A DNA stretch of 64,000 bases, taken from NCBI RefSeq assembly GCF_005843925.1, contig NZ_VCBC01000017.1, positions 17,046 to 81,045 of the forward strand. Direction: 5' to 3'. Below the pieces are notes generated by a model. That model did no database searches. It saw only the letters and a list, made by a program, of their open reading frames with translations, and had not been told where the DNA came from. A program made the translations under genes and the position numbers. Shown here one piece after another: positions 46,979 through 56,238 of the stretch. How positions within the stretch are numbered: position 1 is the stretch's first letter; every line of letters starts with the position of its first letter. The stretch comes from Thalassotalea litorea (GTDB taxonomy: Bacteria > Pseudomonadota > Gammaproteobacteria > Enterobacterales > Alteromonadaceae).

Positions 46979-48745
46979 CTAGTAAGTTCTGATTTTCGGC
47001 GGGAAAGCTTCACGATGCACTGGCGTCATGTTCACTGAGCGCTTCGTCATTTCTTCCGTTTCCGGGGTATAGATTGAGTGGCATAACCAATTCTCATCAT
47101 CACGTTCAGTGAAATCCTGACGAGCATGAGCACCACGAGATTCGGTACGGAAGTTTGCCGCTTTCGCTGTACAGAACGCGGTTTCCATTAGGTTATCTAA
47201 TTCCAGACACTCAATACGCTGAGTATTGAATTCTGATGATTTGTCATCAAGACGGGCATGCTTCAATCGTTCACGGATTTCAGCGAGCTCTTTCATACCT
47301 TGAGCCATTGCTTCGCCTTCACGGAATACCGAGAAGTTTAACTGCATGCATTGCTGCAGATCTTTCTTGATTTGAACTGGATCTTCGCCCTGTTCACTGC
47401 CTTCCCAACGGTTATAACGGCTAAGCGACTGTTCAAGATCAGAGGCGGAAGCATCCGCTCCGCTTTCAGTACCGGCAAGGTATTCACCAAGGAAATTACC
47501 GGCAGCGCGACCAAAGACAACCAAATCAAGCAGCGAGTTACCACCAAGACGGTTCGCACCGTGTACAGATACACAAGCGATTTCACCAACGGCGAACAAA
47601 CCTTCGACGATGGTTTCGTTGCCATTTGCATCAATATTAATGGCCTGACCGTTAACATTACAAGGCACACCACCCATTTGATAGTGACATGTTGGAATGA
47701 CCGGAATTGGCTCTTCTGCCGGATCAACGTGTGCGAATGTTTTAGACAAATCACAAACGCCCGGAAGACGTTGGTTAAGCGTTTCACGACCTAAATGGTC
47801 AAGCTTAAGTTTAATATGAGGACCCCAAGGACCGTCACAACCACGACCTTCGCGAATTTCTGTCATCATCGAACGAGCAACAACGTCACGACCCGCTAAA
47901 TCTTTAGCGTTTGGTGCATAACGTTCCATAAAACGCTCGCCGTCTTTATTAAGAAGGTAACCACCTTCACCGCGACAACCTTCGGTTACCAGTACACCAG
48001 CACCCGCAATACCCGTTGGGTGGAACTGCCACATTTCCATATCTTGCATCTGGATACCAGCACGTAACGACATACCAACACCGTCACCGGTGTTAATGTG
48101 AGCATTCGTGGTAGACGCAAAGATTCGACCTGCACCACCGGTAGCAAGCACGGTTGCACGGGCTTTAAAATAAACCACTTCACCGGTTTCGATATCTACG
48201 GCGGTACAACCAACAACGTTGCCAGCTGCGTTTTTCACTAAATCCAGTGCATACCATTCAGAAAACACGTTGGTTTTGTTTTTGACATTCTGTTGATACA
48301 AACAGTGCAACAATGCGTGACCTGTACGGTCAGCTGCTGCTGCGGTACGAGCTGCCTGCTCGCCGCCAAAATTCTTTGACTGACCACCGAAAGGACGTTG
48401 GTAAACTTTACCGTTTTCAAATCGAGAAAATGGTAGTCCCATATTCTCTAATTCAATAATCGCTTCCGGACCTGTCTTACACATGTATTCGATCGCGTCC
48501 TGGTCACCGATAAAATCGGAACCTTTGACGGTATCATACATATGATATTCCCAGTTATCTTCATGGGCATTACCTAATGCTACGGTAATACCGCCTTGGG
48601 CAGATACTGTGTGGGAACGAGTTGGGAATACTTTAGAAATCAGAGCACAGGATTTGCCTGATTCTGAAATTGCTAGGGCGGCACGCATACCCGCACCACC
48701 AGCGCCAATTACAATGGCATCAAATTCACGAACTGGTACGCTCAC
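46979..48745 (-). CDS. sdhA: Succinate dehydrogenase flavoprotein subunit
   Basis: 588 residues (same as E. coli). GTG start placed directly after the sdhD stop. FAD-binding GAGGAGMRAALAI at the N-terminus, the covalent-flavin histidine in SHTVSAQGG, and the catalytic HPTG and RGEGGYLLN segments are present. Oxidises succinate to fumarate. Confidence 0.97.
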   Translation of the reverse strand: MSVPVREFDAIVIGAGGAGMRAALAISESGKSCALISKVFPTRSHTVSAQGGITVALGNAHEDNWEYHMYDTVKGSDFIGDQDAIEYMCKTGPEAIIELENMGLPFSRFENGKVYQRPFGGQSKNFGGEQAARTAAAADRTGHALLHCLYQQNVKNKTNVFSEWYALDLVKNAAGNVVGCTAVDIETGEVVYFKARATVLATGGAGRIFASTTNAHINTGDGVGMSLRAGIQMQDMEMWQFHPTGIAGAGVLVTEGCRGEGGYLLNKDGERFMERYAPNAKDLAGRDVVARSMMTEIREGRGCDGPWGPHIKLKLDHLGRETLNQRLPGVCDLSKTFAHVDPAEEPIPVIPTCHYQMGGVPCNVNGQAINIDANGNETIVEGLFAVGEIACVSVHGANRLGGNSLLDLVVFGRAAGNFLGEYLAGTESGADASASDLEQSLSRYNRWEGSEQGEDPVQIKKDLQQCMQLNFSVFREGEAMAQGMKELAEIRERLKHARLDDKSSEFNTQRIECLELDNLMETAFCTAKAANFRTESRGAHARQDFTERDDENWLCHSIYTPETEEMTKRSVNMTPVHREAFPPKIRTY

Positions 48746-49093
48746 TTACACACCCCACACTGTTAAGAAAACCGCCGCTACATATACAAATAGCGTGATG
48801 GTAAAAATAAATTGAAGAAATCCACGTAATGCTGTGTTCTTGACGTAGTCCGTCAGAACCTGCCAAATTCCGATCCATGCGTGAATTAACACTGCTAATA
48901 CCGCCAGGATGGTAAATATTTTCATTGGCAGACACGCAAAAAGTGCTGTCCAGGATTCGTAAGTGACATCATCGCTAACGATGAAGAAACCGAGCATAAA
49001 TATACTATACAGGGCAAGAATGATGGCACTGGCGCGGATCAGAATAAAATCATGAACACCGCTGCGGCCTAAAGTTGCTACATTGTTCACCAT
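48746..49093 (-). CDS. sdhD: Succinate dehydrogenase membrane anchor SdhD
   Basis: 115 residues from the ATG at 49093 (GGAG 7 nt upstream); the longer frame to 49129 overlaps sdhC. Three transmembrane helices; heme and quinone-site residues in the HAWIGIWQVLTDYV segment. Start overlaps the end of sdhC by 7 bp and the stop touches sdhA, so all are co-translated. Confidence 0.93.
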   Translation of the reverse strand: MVNNVATLGRSGVHDFILIRASAIILALYSIFMLGFFIVSDDVTYESWTALFACLPMKIFTILAVLAVLIHAWIGIWQVLTDYVKNTALRGFLQFIFTITLFVYVAAVFLTVWGV

Positions 49094-49461
49094 AACCATA
49101 CTCCCGCAACGACAGATAATAGAAGCCAAAGGGCGATTACCACGTTACCGCTGGTTTGGCCCGAGCCTTTTTCTTCCAGGTGGCCCATATCCATAATCAA
49201 ATGACGGATACCGCCTACCAAGTGGTAGATAAGTGCAGAGACAATGCCCCAAATAATGAATTTAAAGAAGAAACCTTGCAGATAAGACTCTATGGTTGCA
49301 AAGCCTTCAGCAGAGGAGAGAGAAACCGATAAGGCCCAAATTAAGATACCAACAGCGAAAAACATCATCACACCACTAACGCGGTGCAGAATGGATGCTT
49401 TTGCAGCAGCTGGAAACTTGATTGTTGATAAATCAAGATTTACAGGTCGTTGTTTTTTCAC
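49087..49461 (-). CDS. sdhC: Succinate dehydrogenase cytochrome b556 subunit SdhC
   Basis: 124 residues, GTG start. MKKQRPVNLDLSTIKFP is typical of SdhC; SILHRVSGVMMF holds the quinone-site Ser/Arg, and LVGGIRHLIMD carries the heme-ligand histidine. Three membrane helices. First gene of the sdhCDAB-sucABCD operon, divergent from gltA. Confidence 0.95.
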   Translation of the reverse strand: MKKQRPVNLDLSTIKFPAAAKASILHRVSGVMMFFAVGILIWALSVSLSSAEGFATIESYLQGFFFKFIIWGIVSALIYHLVGGIRHLIMDMGHLEEKGSGQTSGNVVIALWLLLSVVAGVWLW

Positions 49462-49942
49462 AGTTCTTGCCTAAAAACTAATAGTTCAGCTAGTTGTATT
49501 TCTATTTAAAATGGAAAACCAAATTAAATAACCAAGTTTGTTATTGTTTTCTGCTTCAAACAAATTCCAACTCCCCTGAAATTTCTCCAGAAACAGATCC
49601 GCACGAATTATATATAGGTCTATATTGAATTACAATTTTATGAGGTTTTTTATTAGCTTCTGTCTACTTTTCAGGCGTTTTTGAAGTAAAAACTCCAATT
49701 TTTGCGAAAATAATGATTTAAATGCAAAAGTCGGACACAATTACATTGACATTTACCCGTCAAGTTAGAGTAGAATATCGGCAATTTTATATTCGTGAAA
49801 ATTGACTAATTAATCATTTGCCTTGGATTTTTATGATTAAATTGTCGCGTTGCAACCGAACTTGGTAAACGCCGATTTTGTATCAACGTAAATGGTCAAC
49901 TTCTGAAATTAAAAATCTAACTAAAATTTAGAGGATATTTTT
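49462..49942. other. Divergent regulatory region gltA/sdhC
   Basis: 481 bp, strongly AT-rich, no gene. The classical sdh-gltA divergent arrangement, which in E. coli is controlled by ArcA, Crp and RyhB; I could not pick out those sites with confidence here. Confidence 0.6.
49746..49776 (+). promoter_or_regulatory. Candidate sigma-70 promoter for gltA
   Basis: TTGACA at 49746-49751 and TAGAAT at 49771-49776 are near-consensus boxes, but the 19-bp spacer is long. It would give a leader of about 160 nt. Confidence 0.35.
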
Positions 49943-51232
49943 ATGGCTGAATCTAAAGCCACTCTGAGCGTCGATGGTAAAGAGATTGCCGAGTTACCCA
50001 TTCTTTCTGGAACCGCAGGTAACGACGTTATCGACATCCGTACTCTGGGAAGCAAAGGCTATTTCACCTACGATCCTGGCTTTCTAGCCACTGCCTCCTG
50101 TGAATCTGAAATCACATTTATCGATGGTGGCAAAGGTGTTTTACAACATCGTGGTTATGCCATTGATGACCTGGCCAAGAAGGCGGATTATCTGGAAGTT
50201 TGTTACATTCTTTTGAATGGCAAAGCGCCAAGTCAGGAAGAATATAACGATTTTGTTAACATCATCACCAACCACACCATGGTGCATGAGCAATTAGCCC
50301 ACTTCTTCCAGGGTTTCCGTCCTGATGCACACCCAATGGCAATGCTTTGTGGAGTTGTTGGTGCTCTTTCCTCTTTCTATCACGATGATTTAGATATCGC
50401 CGATCGTAATCAACGTTTACGTTGTGCACATCGTTTAGTGGCGAAAATGCCTACGATTGCAGCAATGGCGTATAAATACAGCATTGGTCAGCCATTTGTT
50501 TATCCTCGTAATGATTTGTCATACGCAGAAAACTTCCTGCACATGATGTTCTCTGTACCTGCTGAAGAATACAAAGTTAGCCCGACTCTTGCTCGTGCTA
50601 TGGACCGCATCTTCATCTTGCACGCAGACCATGAGCAAAATGCATCAACATCAACGGTTCGTCTTGCTGGCTCTTCCGGTGCTAACCCTTATGCGTGTAT
50701 CGCAGCGGGTGTTGCCTCACTTTGGGGTCCTGCTCACGGCGGTGCAAACGAAGCGTGTTTGACGATGCTTGAAGAAATCGGTGACGTGTCTCGTGTCGAT
50801 GAGTTTGTTGCTCGCGCGAAAGACAAGAGCGACCCGTTCCGTCTAATGGGCTTCGGTCATCGTGTATACAAAAACTTCGATCCACGTGCCACGGTAATGC
50901 GTGAAACATGTCATGAAGTTCTAAAAGAGTTAGGTATTCAGGATCCACTATTAGACGTGGCAATGGCACTAGAGAAAGTTGCGTTAGAAGACCCTTACTT
51001 CATTGAGAAGAAGCTTTACCCTAACGTGGATTTCTACTCAGGTATCATCCTGAAAGCTATCGGTATTCCAACCAGCATGTTCACGGTAATCTTCGCGTTA
51101 TCACGCACAGTTGGCTGGTGTTCGCACTGGGATGAAATGTTGACGCAACCAGGCCAGAAGATTGGTCGTCCACGTCAAAATTACACTGGTGAATTGAACA
51201 AAGAATTCACACCGTTAGATTCTCACAAGTAA
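49943..51232 (+). CDS. gltA: Citrate synthase
   Basis: 429 residues (E. coli 427, type II hexameric form). Active-site histidines and aspartate lie in ILHADHEQNAST, GPAHGGANEA and GFGHRVYKNFDPRA, all intact. GAGG lies 10 nt before the ATG. Condenses acetyl-CoA and oxaloacetate. Single gene ending in a strong terminator. Confidence 0.97.
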   Translation: MAESKATLSVDGKEIAELPILSGTAGNDVIDIRTLGSKGYFTYDPGFLATASCESEITFIDGGKGVLQHRGYAIDDLAKKADYLEVCYILLNGKAPSQEEYNDFVNIITNHTMVHEQLAHFFQGFRPDAHPMAMLCGVVGALSSFYHDDLDIADRNQRLRCAHRLVAKMPTIAAMAYKYSIGQPFVYPRNDLSYAENFLHMMFSVPAEEYKVSPTLARAMDRIFILHADHEQNASTSTVRLAGSSGANPYACIAAGVASLWGPAHGGANEACLTMLEEIGDVSRVDEFVARAKDKSDPFRLMGFGHRVYKNFDPRATVMRETCHEVLKELGIQDPLLDVAMALEKVALEDPYFIEKKLYPNVDFYSGIILKAIGIPTSMFTVIFALSRTVGWCSHWDEMLTQPGQKIGRPRQNYTGELNKEFTPLDSHK

Positions 51233-51251
51233 TCTAAACTCTGTGTTTTAG

Positions 51252-51278
51252 AAAAGGCAGCCTTATGGCTGCCTTTTT
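51252..51278 (+). terminator. Rho-independent terminator after gltA
   Basis: AAAAGGCAGCC/GGCTGCCTTTT with a TTAT loop and T-run, 20 bp after the stop. Confidence 0.92.
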
Positions 51279-52389
51279 GTTTTCTACAAAAAATAAACGC
51301 CTTTTCGACGGATTGAGATATTCAATCAATGGTAAATGAATGGGCGGTGCTAATACTAATACTGACGCCCCTAAAGATATTGTTGTAAATACTGTTGTTA
51401 ATATTGGTGCAAATACCACTTCACAAGCCATGTTAGATACTTCAGAAAAAACTCTGTTCATCGAGATATATACGTTTTAACCGAATAAAAATTCCCCTAT
51501 CCTCCTCCGGTTATCCGGTACCGTTTTCATTGCCCATCGAAAATATCTGCGGATTTATCATCAAAATCGATCATTCCCCCCTCTGGCAGGCTAGTTGTAC
51601 GGTTATTTTTTTATTGGTTATATCGTTAATTGTCGGCGGCCATGCTCCGTTTTTCTTATGATTTCACCAAACATCAATGAAAAATCCCCACTAGCGATCA
51701 ATAAGACACCCACATCTAGAGACGCTTAATAAGACACCCACAATTAGAAAACGCTTAATAAGACACCCACATCTAGAATGAAAATGAATAACTTGTTGAA
51801 AGTTTGTATAAAAAAGGCCTCGAAGGATTAAAAAATCCTCCCTCCTCCACCGATTTATCTTAAAATCTTGGACGATTTGTTGGTATGACACCCAAAAAAG
51901 CCATGCTGATTAGATAAAATTGAGAGTCATCTCACGACATTTTGCTTGGCTTTCTATTGTTTTTTGATTGTTTATTTATTGGTTTGTGATTGTTTTTTTT
52001 ATTGTTAAATGATTGAACACAAATATTTTGTCGGGTCTTTCAACTATTCTCTGTCAGATTGTGTTGATAAATCGAGTCATCGCCACAAATTAAACCGGTG
52101 CATTTTTATTCAGGCAATTTGGCAATTGCTACCCCAGAGAATGTGGGGAAACGAACGACTAACGGTAAATTAACCATTCGCGAGTTCTACACAAGCTCAT
52201 TCATCATAAATCACCGTAAATCATCAGGGCTTTAATATTTCCCTGTCTGGCGAACAAGCCAGTGTGAGTAAAAAGCATAAAATTCATTGCAAACAAATCG
52301 TTATTTACACGTTTATTGCGCTTCGACTATCACCAACGACAACTTAAGCTAAACTTTAACTGAATATTCTTTAAGAGCAGACTGCGTTC
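51279..52389. other. 1.1-kb region without a convincing gene
   Basis: Only short frames without ribosome sites. It includes an Asn/Thr-rich 46-codon frame at 51340-51480, the direct repeats at 51700-51777, and a homopolymer-rich stretch at about 51945-52015. No tRNA, small-RNA scaffold or terminator was recognised. Confidence 0.5.
51700..51777. repeat. 28/29-bp direct repeats, three copies
   Basis: AATAAGACACCCACA recurs at 51700, 51728 and 51757, each time followed by a TCTAGA or TTAGAA-like end and preceded (copies 2, 3) by ACGCTT. A fourth partial match, TGACACCCA, is near 51885. Too few and too regular in their spacers to be a CRISPR. Confidence 0.8.
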
Positions 52390-53478
52390 GTGACTGGTGA
52401 AAATAATCCCGATAGCCAAGGAGCTGAGCCGGTTATCCTGATCGTCGATGACGAGCCGGGCAATATTGATCTGGCCTCAAGTATCTTGCGCCCGCAATAC
52501 CAGACCAAAGCTGCGACCAACGCCACAACCGCTTTAAAGATTATCAAAGCCGATCCCAATATTGATTTAATACTGCTTGATGTAATGATGCCTAAAATCA
52601 ATGGCTTTGAGTTGTGTCGCCAACTTAAACGCGAACCATCGACGGCGAATATTCCAATCATTTTCCTTACCGCAAAATCTCAAGTCGAAGATATTACTCA
52701 AGGTTTTAAACTGGGTGCCGTAGACTACATCACAAAGCCTCTGCAACCCGATGTACTCAATGCCCGGGTAAATACCCACGTACAACTCTATCAAAGCCAG
52801 AAGCTTCTGGCCGAACAGGTAATAACCCTTAAAGAAAATGCGCGTTTGCGTGAAGATATTGAGCGATTAACACACCATGATTTAAAGGGCCCTTTGGGTG
52901 TGATCCTGTTTGAATTGAATAAAATAGAAGATAAAAATGTTGCCAATTCCATCGAAGAGTCGGTCACTAATGTACTTAATATGATCAATAACTCCTTGGA
53001 TATATTTAAGATTGAAAATGGCTCCTACCCACTCGATCCCGACATGGTGGATGTAGAACGAACCATAAAACGTGCCATCAAATCCGTTCGATATTTATCG
53101 AAACCCAAAAATATTTCCATTAAGCTCAGCCAAACGTCACACGATATCTACGCACTGGCAGAAGAGTTGTTGTGTCTGTCTATCGTCAATAACTTATTAA
53201 AAAACGCCGTCGAAGCATCGCCGGACAATCAAACGATAAACATTGAGATTTCAGAGTCAAATGATATGGCTTGCTTTAGCATCGAAAACCAAGGCGCCAT
53301 TCCCGGGGATTTGCGTCATTCCATATTCGAAAAATATGCAACATCTAACTTGGTTCGAGGTTCAGGTCTGGGTGCCTATTCGGCAAAATTGATGACCGAA
53401 GCACAAAATGGCAAAATCGCTTTTGATATCATTGATGAACAAAAAACCCGGTTTAAAGTCGAACTTCCCAAGTACTAA
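52390..53478 (+). CDS. Receiver-histidine kinase (response regulator with C-terminal kinase)
   Basis: 362 residues, GTG start. An N-terminal receiver domain (about 15-130; acidic pair Asp20/Asp21, phospho-acceptor Asp64 in LLDVMMPKING, Lys in YITKPLQ) is followed by a coiled coil, a dimerisation helix with His163 in HHDLKGPLG, and an HATPase domain (NNLLKNAVEAS, GSGLGAYSAK). There is no sensor or membrane domain, so input must come by phosphotransfer to Asp64 or a partner protein. No regulator gene is adjacent. Confidence 0.88.
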   Translation: MTGENNPDSQGAEPVILIVDDEPGNIDLASSILRPQYQTKAATNATTALKIIKADPNIDLILLDVMMPKINGFELCRQLKREPSTANIPIIFLTAKSQVEDITQGFKLGAVDYITKPLQPDVLNARVNTHVQLYQSQKLLAEQVITLKENARLREDIERLTHHDLKGPLGVILFELNKIEDKNVANSIEESVTNVLNMINNSLDIFKIENGSYPLDPDMVDVERTIKRAIKSVRYLSKPKNISIKLSQTSHDIYALAEELLCLSIVNNLLKNAVEASPDNQTINIEISESNDMACFSIENQGAIPGDLRHSIFEKYATSNLVRGSGLGAYSAKLMTEAQNGKIAFDIIDEQKTRFKVELPKY

Positions 53479-53571
53479 TACACAACTTTGTTAATAGAGT
53501 GTTTCCCTCCTTGAGACTGCCTTGCGCGCTGGTATAATAGCGGCGATTGATCACAGAGCCCAGAAAATAAC

Positions 53572-54375
53572 ATGTCAGAAACCCAATTACGTTTTGGCGG
53601 AATCGAACGCCTTTACGGGAAAACCGCTTTTAACCATATTCAAAACGCCCACTTTTGTGTGATTGGCATCGGTGGGGTTGGTTCCTGGGCGGCTGAATCC
53701 CTGGCACGTACTGGTGTAGGAACACTGTCTCTGATTGATCTGGACGATATCTGCACAACCAATATCAATCGTCAGATTCATGCCTTAACCGATACTATTG
53801 GTGAGAGCAAAGTAGAAGTCATGGCGGAACGAATTAGGCAAATTAATCCTGACTGCCAACTTAATGAAATTGAAGACTTTCTTACCTTAGATAACCTGTC
53901 CGAATTATTGCATCCGGGGTTAGACTACGTTATCGACGCTATTGATTCGGTGCCGGTTAAAACTGCACTCATTGCCTATTGTAAACGTCATAAAATCCCG
54001 ATGATTACCATTGGTGGTGCCGGTGGACAATTGGATCCAACGCAAATATGCATTAGCGATTTAAGCAAAACCTATCAGGATCCGCTGTTAGCTAAGGTGA
54101 AGAACCAATTACGTCGTCAGCATAATTTCACCCGAAACACCAAGCGAAAGTTCGGCATTGATGCCGTGTTTTCAACAGAGCAATTAACCTACCCGGATAA
54201 CGAAGGGGAAGTTTGTCTGGCAAAGCCTGAAAATAACGACAGTATGCGTTTGGATTGTCGCAGCGGATTTGGCGCGATCACCCATGTTACCGCAAGTTTT
54301 GCATTTTTTGCGGTAAGTAAGGCATTGGATAAATACCTAAAAACCAAAGCAAGAGCACTGAACAAATCAGCGTGA
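53572..54375 (+). CDS. tcdA: tRNA cyclic N6-threonylcarbamoyladenosine dehydratase TcdA
   Basis: 267 residues, ThiF/E1-like fold. N-terminal RFGGIERLYG, nucleotide-binding IGIGGVGSWAAESLARTG, and a later VIDAIDSVPVKTALIAYC segment match TcdA (CsdL/YgdL), which cyclises t6A37 in tRNA using ATP. Convergent with the dioxygenase gene, 12 bp apart. Confidence 0.93.
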   Translation: MSETQLRFGGIERLYGKTAFNHIQNAHFCVIGIGGVGSWAAESLARTGVGTLSLIDLDDICTTNINRQIHALTDTIGESKVEVMAERIRQINPDCQLNEIEDFLTLDNLSELLHPGLDYVIDAIDSVPVKTALIAYCKRHKIPMITIGGAGGQLDPTQICISDLSKTYQDPLLAKVKNQLRRQHNFTRNTKRKFGIDAVFSTEQLTYPDNEGEVCLAKPENNDSMRLDCRSGFGAITHVTASFAFFAVSKALDKYLKTKARALNKSA

Positions 54376-54387
54376 TCACGATAGGCT

Positions 54388-55074
54388 TTAGGCTGTATCG
54401 ATACCAATTTTACTTAACACAATATCAAATCGTCCATTGAGATATTGTTTTTGGCTATCTTGCTCAAAATCAACAATCAGCAACTTTTGCTCCTGTTCAC
54501 TCAGCTCCAGTAACAGTAAATCTTTCTGATTCAATGATTCTCCAGAGAAATACATTTGTGTGGTTAACTCTCGATAGCCTCGCTTAGCAACTTTGAAATG
54601 CACATGCGGTGGTCGCATCCATTTACCATCCGCGGGATACGGCCCAGGTTTTATTGATAGAAAATGATAATAGCCGTCATCATCGGTCTGTATGGTTCCC
54701 CAACCTTGAAAGTTCTCATCAATTTTGACTCGGCGCTGGTCCAGCTCATGATGATATTTACCATAGCTATTCGCTTGCCAGACATCGATGAGTGCCAAGG
54801 CTACCGGTTGCCCGAGCTGGTCAGTCACACGACCGGAAACTTTGATTACGGTTCCTTTCGCTTTATTCGGGTGGCCATGAATGTGAGTTAGATCAAGATC
54901 AACGTCCTTTTGCCCCTGCGTTGGAAAAAAGGGTCCTTCCGTCTGCTGTGGAGTCAGCAAGGACTGGGATTGGTCTGAACGGCGAAAGCCGGTACAAAAT
55001 AGCAGGCTGGTTGCGCCAAAAGCGCCAATTTTGAGAAATCGACGCCGAAGCCATAACGGTTGCTTTAAAGACAT
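54388..55074 (-). CDS. Intradiol ring-cleavage dioxygenase family, Tat-type signal
   Basis: 228 residues from the ATG at 55074. N-terminus contains RRRFLKIGAFG, a twin-arginine signal, followed by a short hydrophobic stretch. The body matches the protocatechuate 3,4-dioxygenase family: TEGPFFP, DVWQANSYGKYHH (iron Tyr), YYHFLSIKPGPYP (Tyr) and RPPHVHFKV (two iron His). Such exported members are widespread but their substrates are mostly unknown. No aromatic-degradation genes adjoin. Confidence 0.82.
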   Translation of the reverse strand: MSLKQPLWLRRRFLKIGAFGATSLLFCTGFRRSDQSQSLLTPQQTEGPFFPTQGQKDVDLDLTHIHGHPNKAKGTVIKVSGRVTDQLGQPVALALIDVWQANSYGKYHHELDQRRVKIDENFQGWGTIQTDDDGYYHFLSIKPGPYPADGKWMRPPHVHFKVAKRGYRELTTQMYFSGESLNQKDLLLLELSEQEQKLLIVDFEQDSQKQYLNGRFDIVLSKIGIDTA

Positions 55075-55210
55075 TACTACTAACTTCAATGAATAAAGAC
55101 TTATATAGGTTTAGGTTAAAAGGTAAAAGAATACAAAGATTAGGTTGCGATAAGGGCTAGGTCGCAGGCTTCAGGCCTCAGGTCGCAGAACAAGCAAAAA
55201 CATCTTTTGC

Positions 55211-55270
55211 TTTGACAACTTTAGACACCCTTAGACACCTTTAGACACCTTTGACACCTTTGACACCTTC
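55211..55270. repeat. 10-bp-type tandem repeat spanning the end of the ABC ATPase gene
   Basis: Units of TTAGACACCT/TTTGACACC type repeat about six times in 55211-55270. The 3' end of the ATPase gene, including its stop at 55243-55241, lies inside the array. Confidence 0.88.
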
Positions 55271-56227
55271 TGTACCATTTTGCGAAAACCACTGATTCTC
55301 AAGTGTGTCACCATTGATTAACTGCTCGTAATGCCAATGATTTTGAGCAAACAGTGCCAATAATGCTAGCTCCAGCTGATACGGCTCCTGACCGGCAGGA
55401 TATTGAATTTTAAATTCATGGCGCTGGGTGGCGATAATGGATTCGACCACAGGTAGCGCTTTGATTTTATTTATCAGTCCTGGCAGTTGGTCTGAACATC
55501 GCAGGGTTAACGTATGTAATTGCGCATCGTTAACCAAGCCTGTGTTTTGATCGATAACCTGACTCAAATCTGGGTTGGCAAAGTTATCCGATAGCTTAAC
55601 TTTACCCTCTTTGAGAAACATGACTCTTGGGCATATACGCTGCAGTTGTTCCAATTGGTGGGAGCTGATAATTAATGTCGCTAACTCTTTGATATCGACC
55701 AGAATATTCGAGATTTGTCGGGCATAATCGGGATCCAGCCCCGCGGTTGGCTCATCCAGTAAAATCACTTGCGGCGAGCCTAACAAGCTTTGCGCAATCG
55801 ACAGTCGCTTTTTCATGCCATGGGACAGAATGTGACTTTTCTGGCGGCTATATTCTTTTAATCCAGTAAGCTCAAGTACGCGTTCCACGTCCATTTGCGC
55901 TTGTTTACGACTCATTCCCTGTAATTTAGCGAATAACGTCAATTGCCTTGCGATAGAAAAATCCGGATCAAATTCTGCATCTTGGATTAACGCGGAAAGC
56001 TTAGATAGGTGACGATAACTGACGACAGACTCACCCAAAACATTAACCGAGCCACTGTCGGCCTTCAAAAAACCACAAATAATGGAAAATAAAGTGGTTT
56101 TACCGGCACCATTCGCGCCCACAAGAGCCACAGGTTCACCGGCCTCAATATCAAAGCTAACGCCATCTAAAACTTTATGAGCACCGAACGATTTATTCAC
56201 CTGGTTTAAACGGATCACTGATTTCAT
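55241..56227 (-). CDS. ABC transporter ATP-binding protein
   Basis: 328 residues. Walker A GANGAGKTT (about 38-46), signature region LSHGMKKRLSIAQ, Walker B VILLDEPTAGLD and a switch histidine in ISSHQ are all present; the last 110 residues are an extra domain typical of exporter ATPases. The C-terminus GVKGVKGV is encoded by the tandem repeat. AAGGAAA precedes the ATG. It follows the permease gene by 11 bp and forms an ABC-2 exporter with it. Cargo unknown. Confidence 0.9.
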   Translation of the reverse strand: MKSVIRLNQVNKSFGAHKVLDGVSFDIEAGEPVALVGANGAGKTTLFSIICGFLKADSGSVNVLGESVVSYRHLSKLSALIQDAEFDPDFSIARQLTLFAKLQGMSRKQAQMDVERVLELTGLKEYSRQKSHILSHGMKKRLSIAQSLLGSPQVILLDEPTAGLDPDYARQISNILVDIKELATLIISSHQLEQLQRICPRVMFLKEGKVKLSDNFANPDLSQVIDQNTGLVNDAQLHTLTLRCSDQLPGLINKIKALPVVESIIATQRHEFKIQYPAGQEPYQLELALLALFAQNHWHYEQLINGDTLENQWFSQNGTEGVKGVKGV

Positions 56228-56238
56228 ACTTTTCCTTA

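Noticed and set aside
51340..51480. 46-codon Asn/Thr-rich frame downstream of gltA
   Set aside because: Low complexity, no ribosome site and placed directly after a terminator; too weak to call.
51700..51777. Short CRISPR-like repeats
   Set aside because: Only three copies, gaps of about 14 bp that are themselves similar, and no cas genes.
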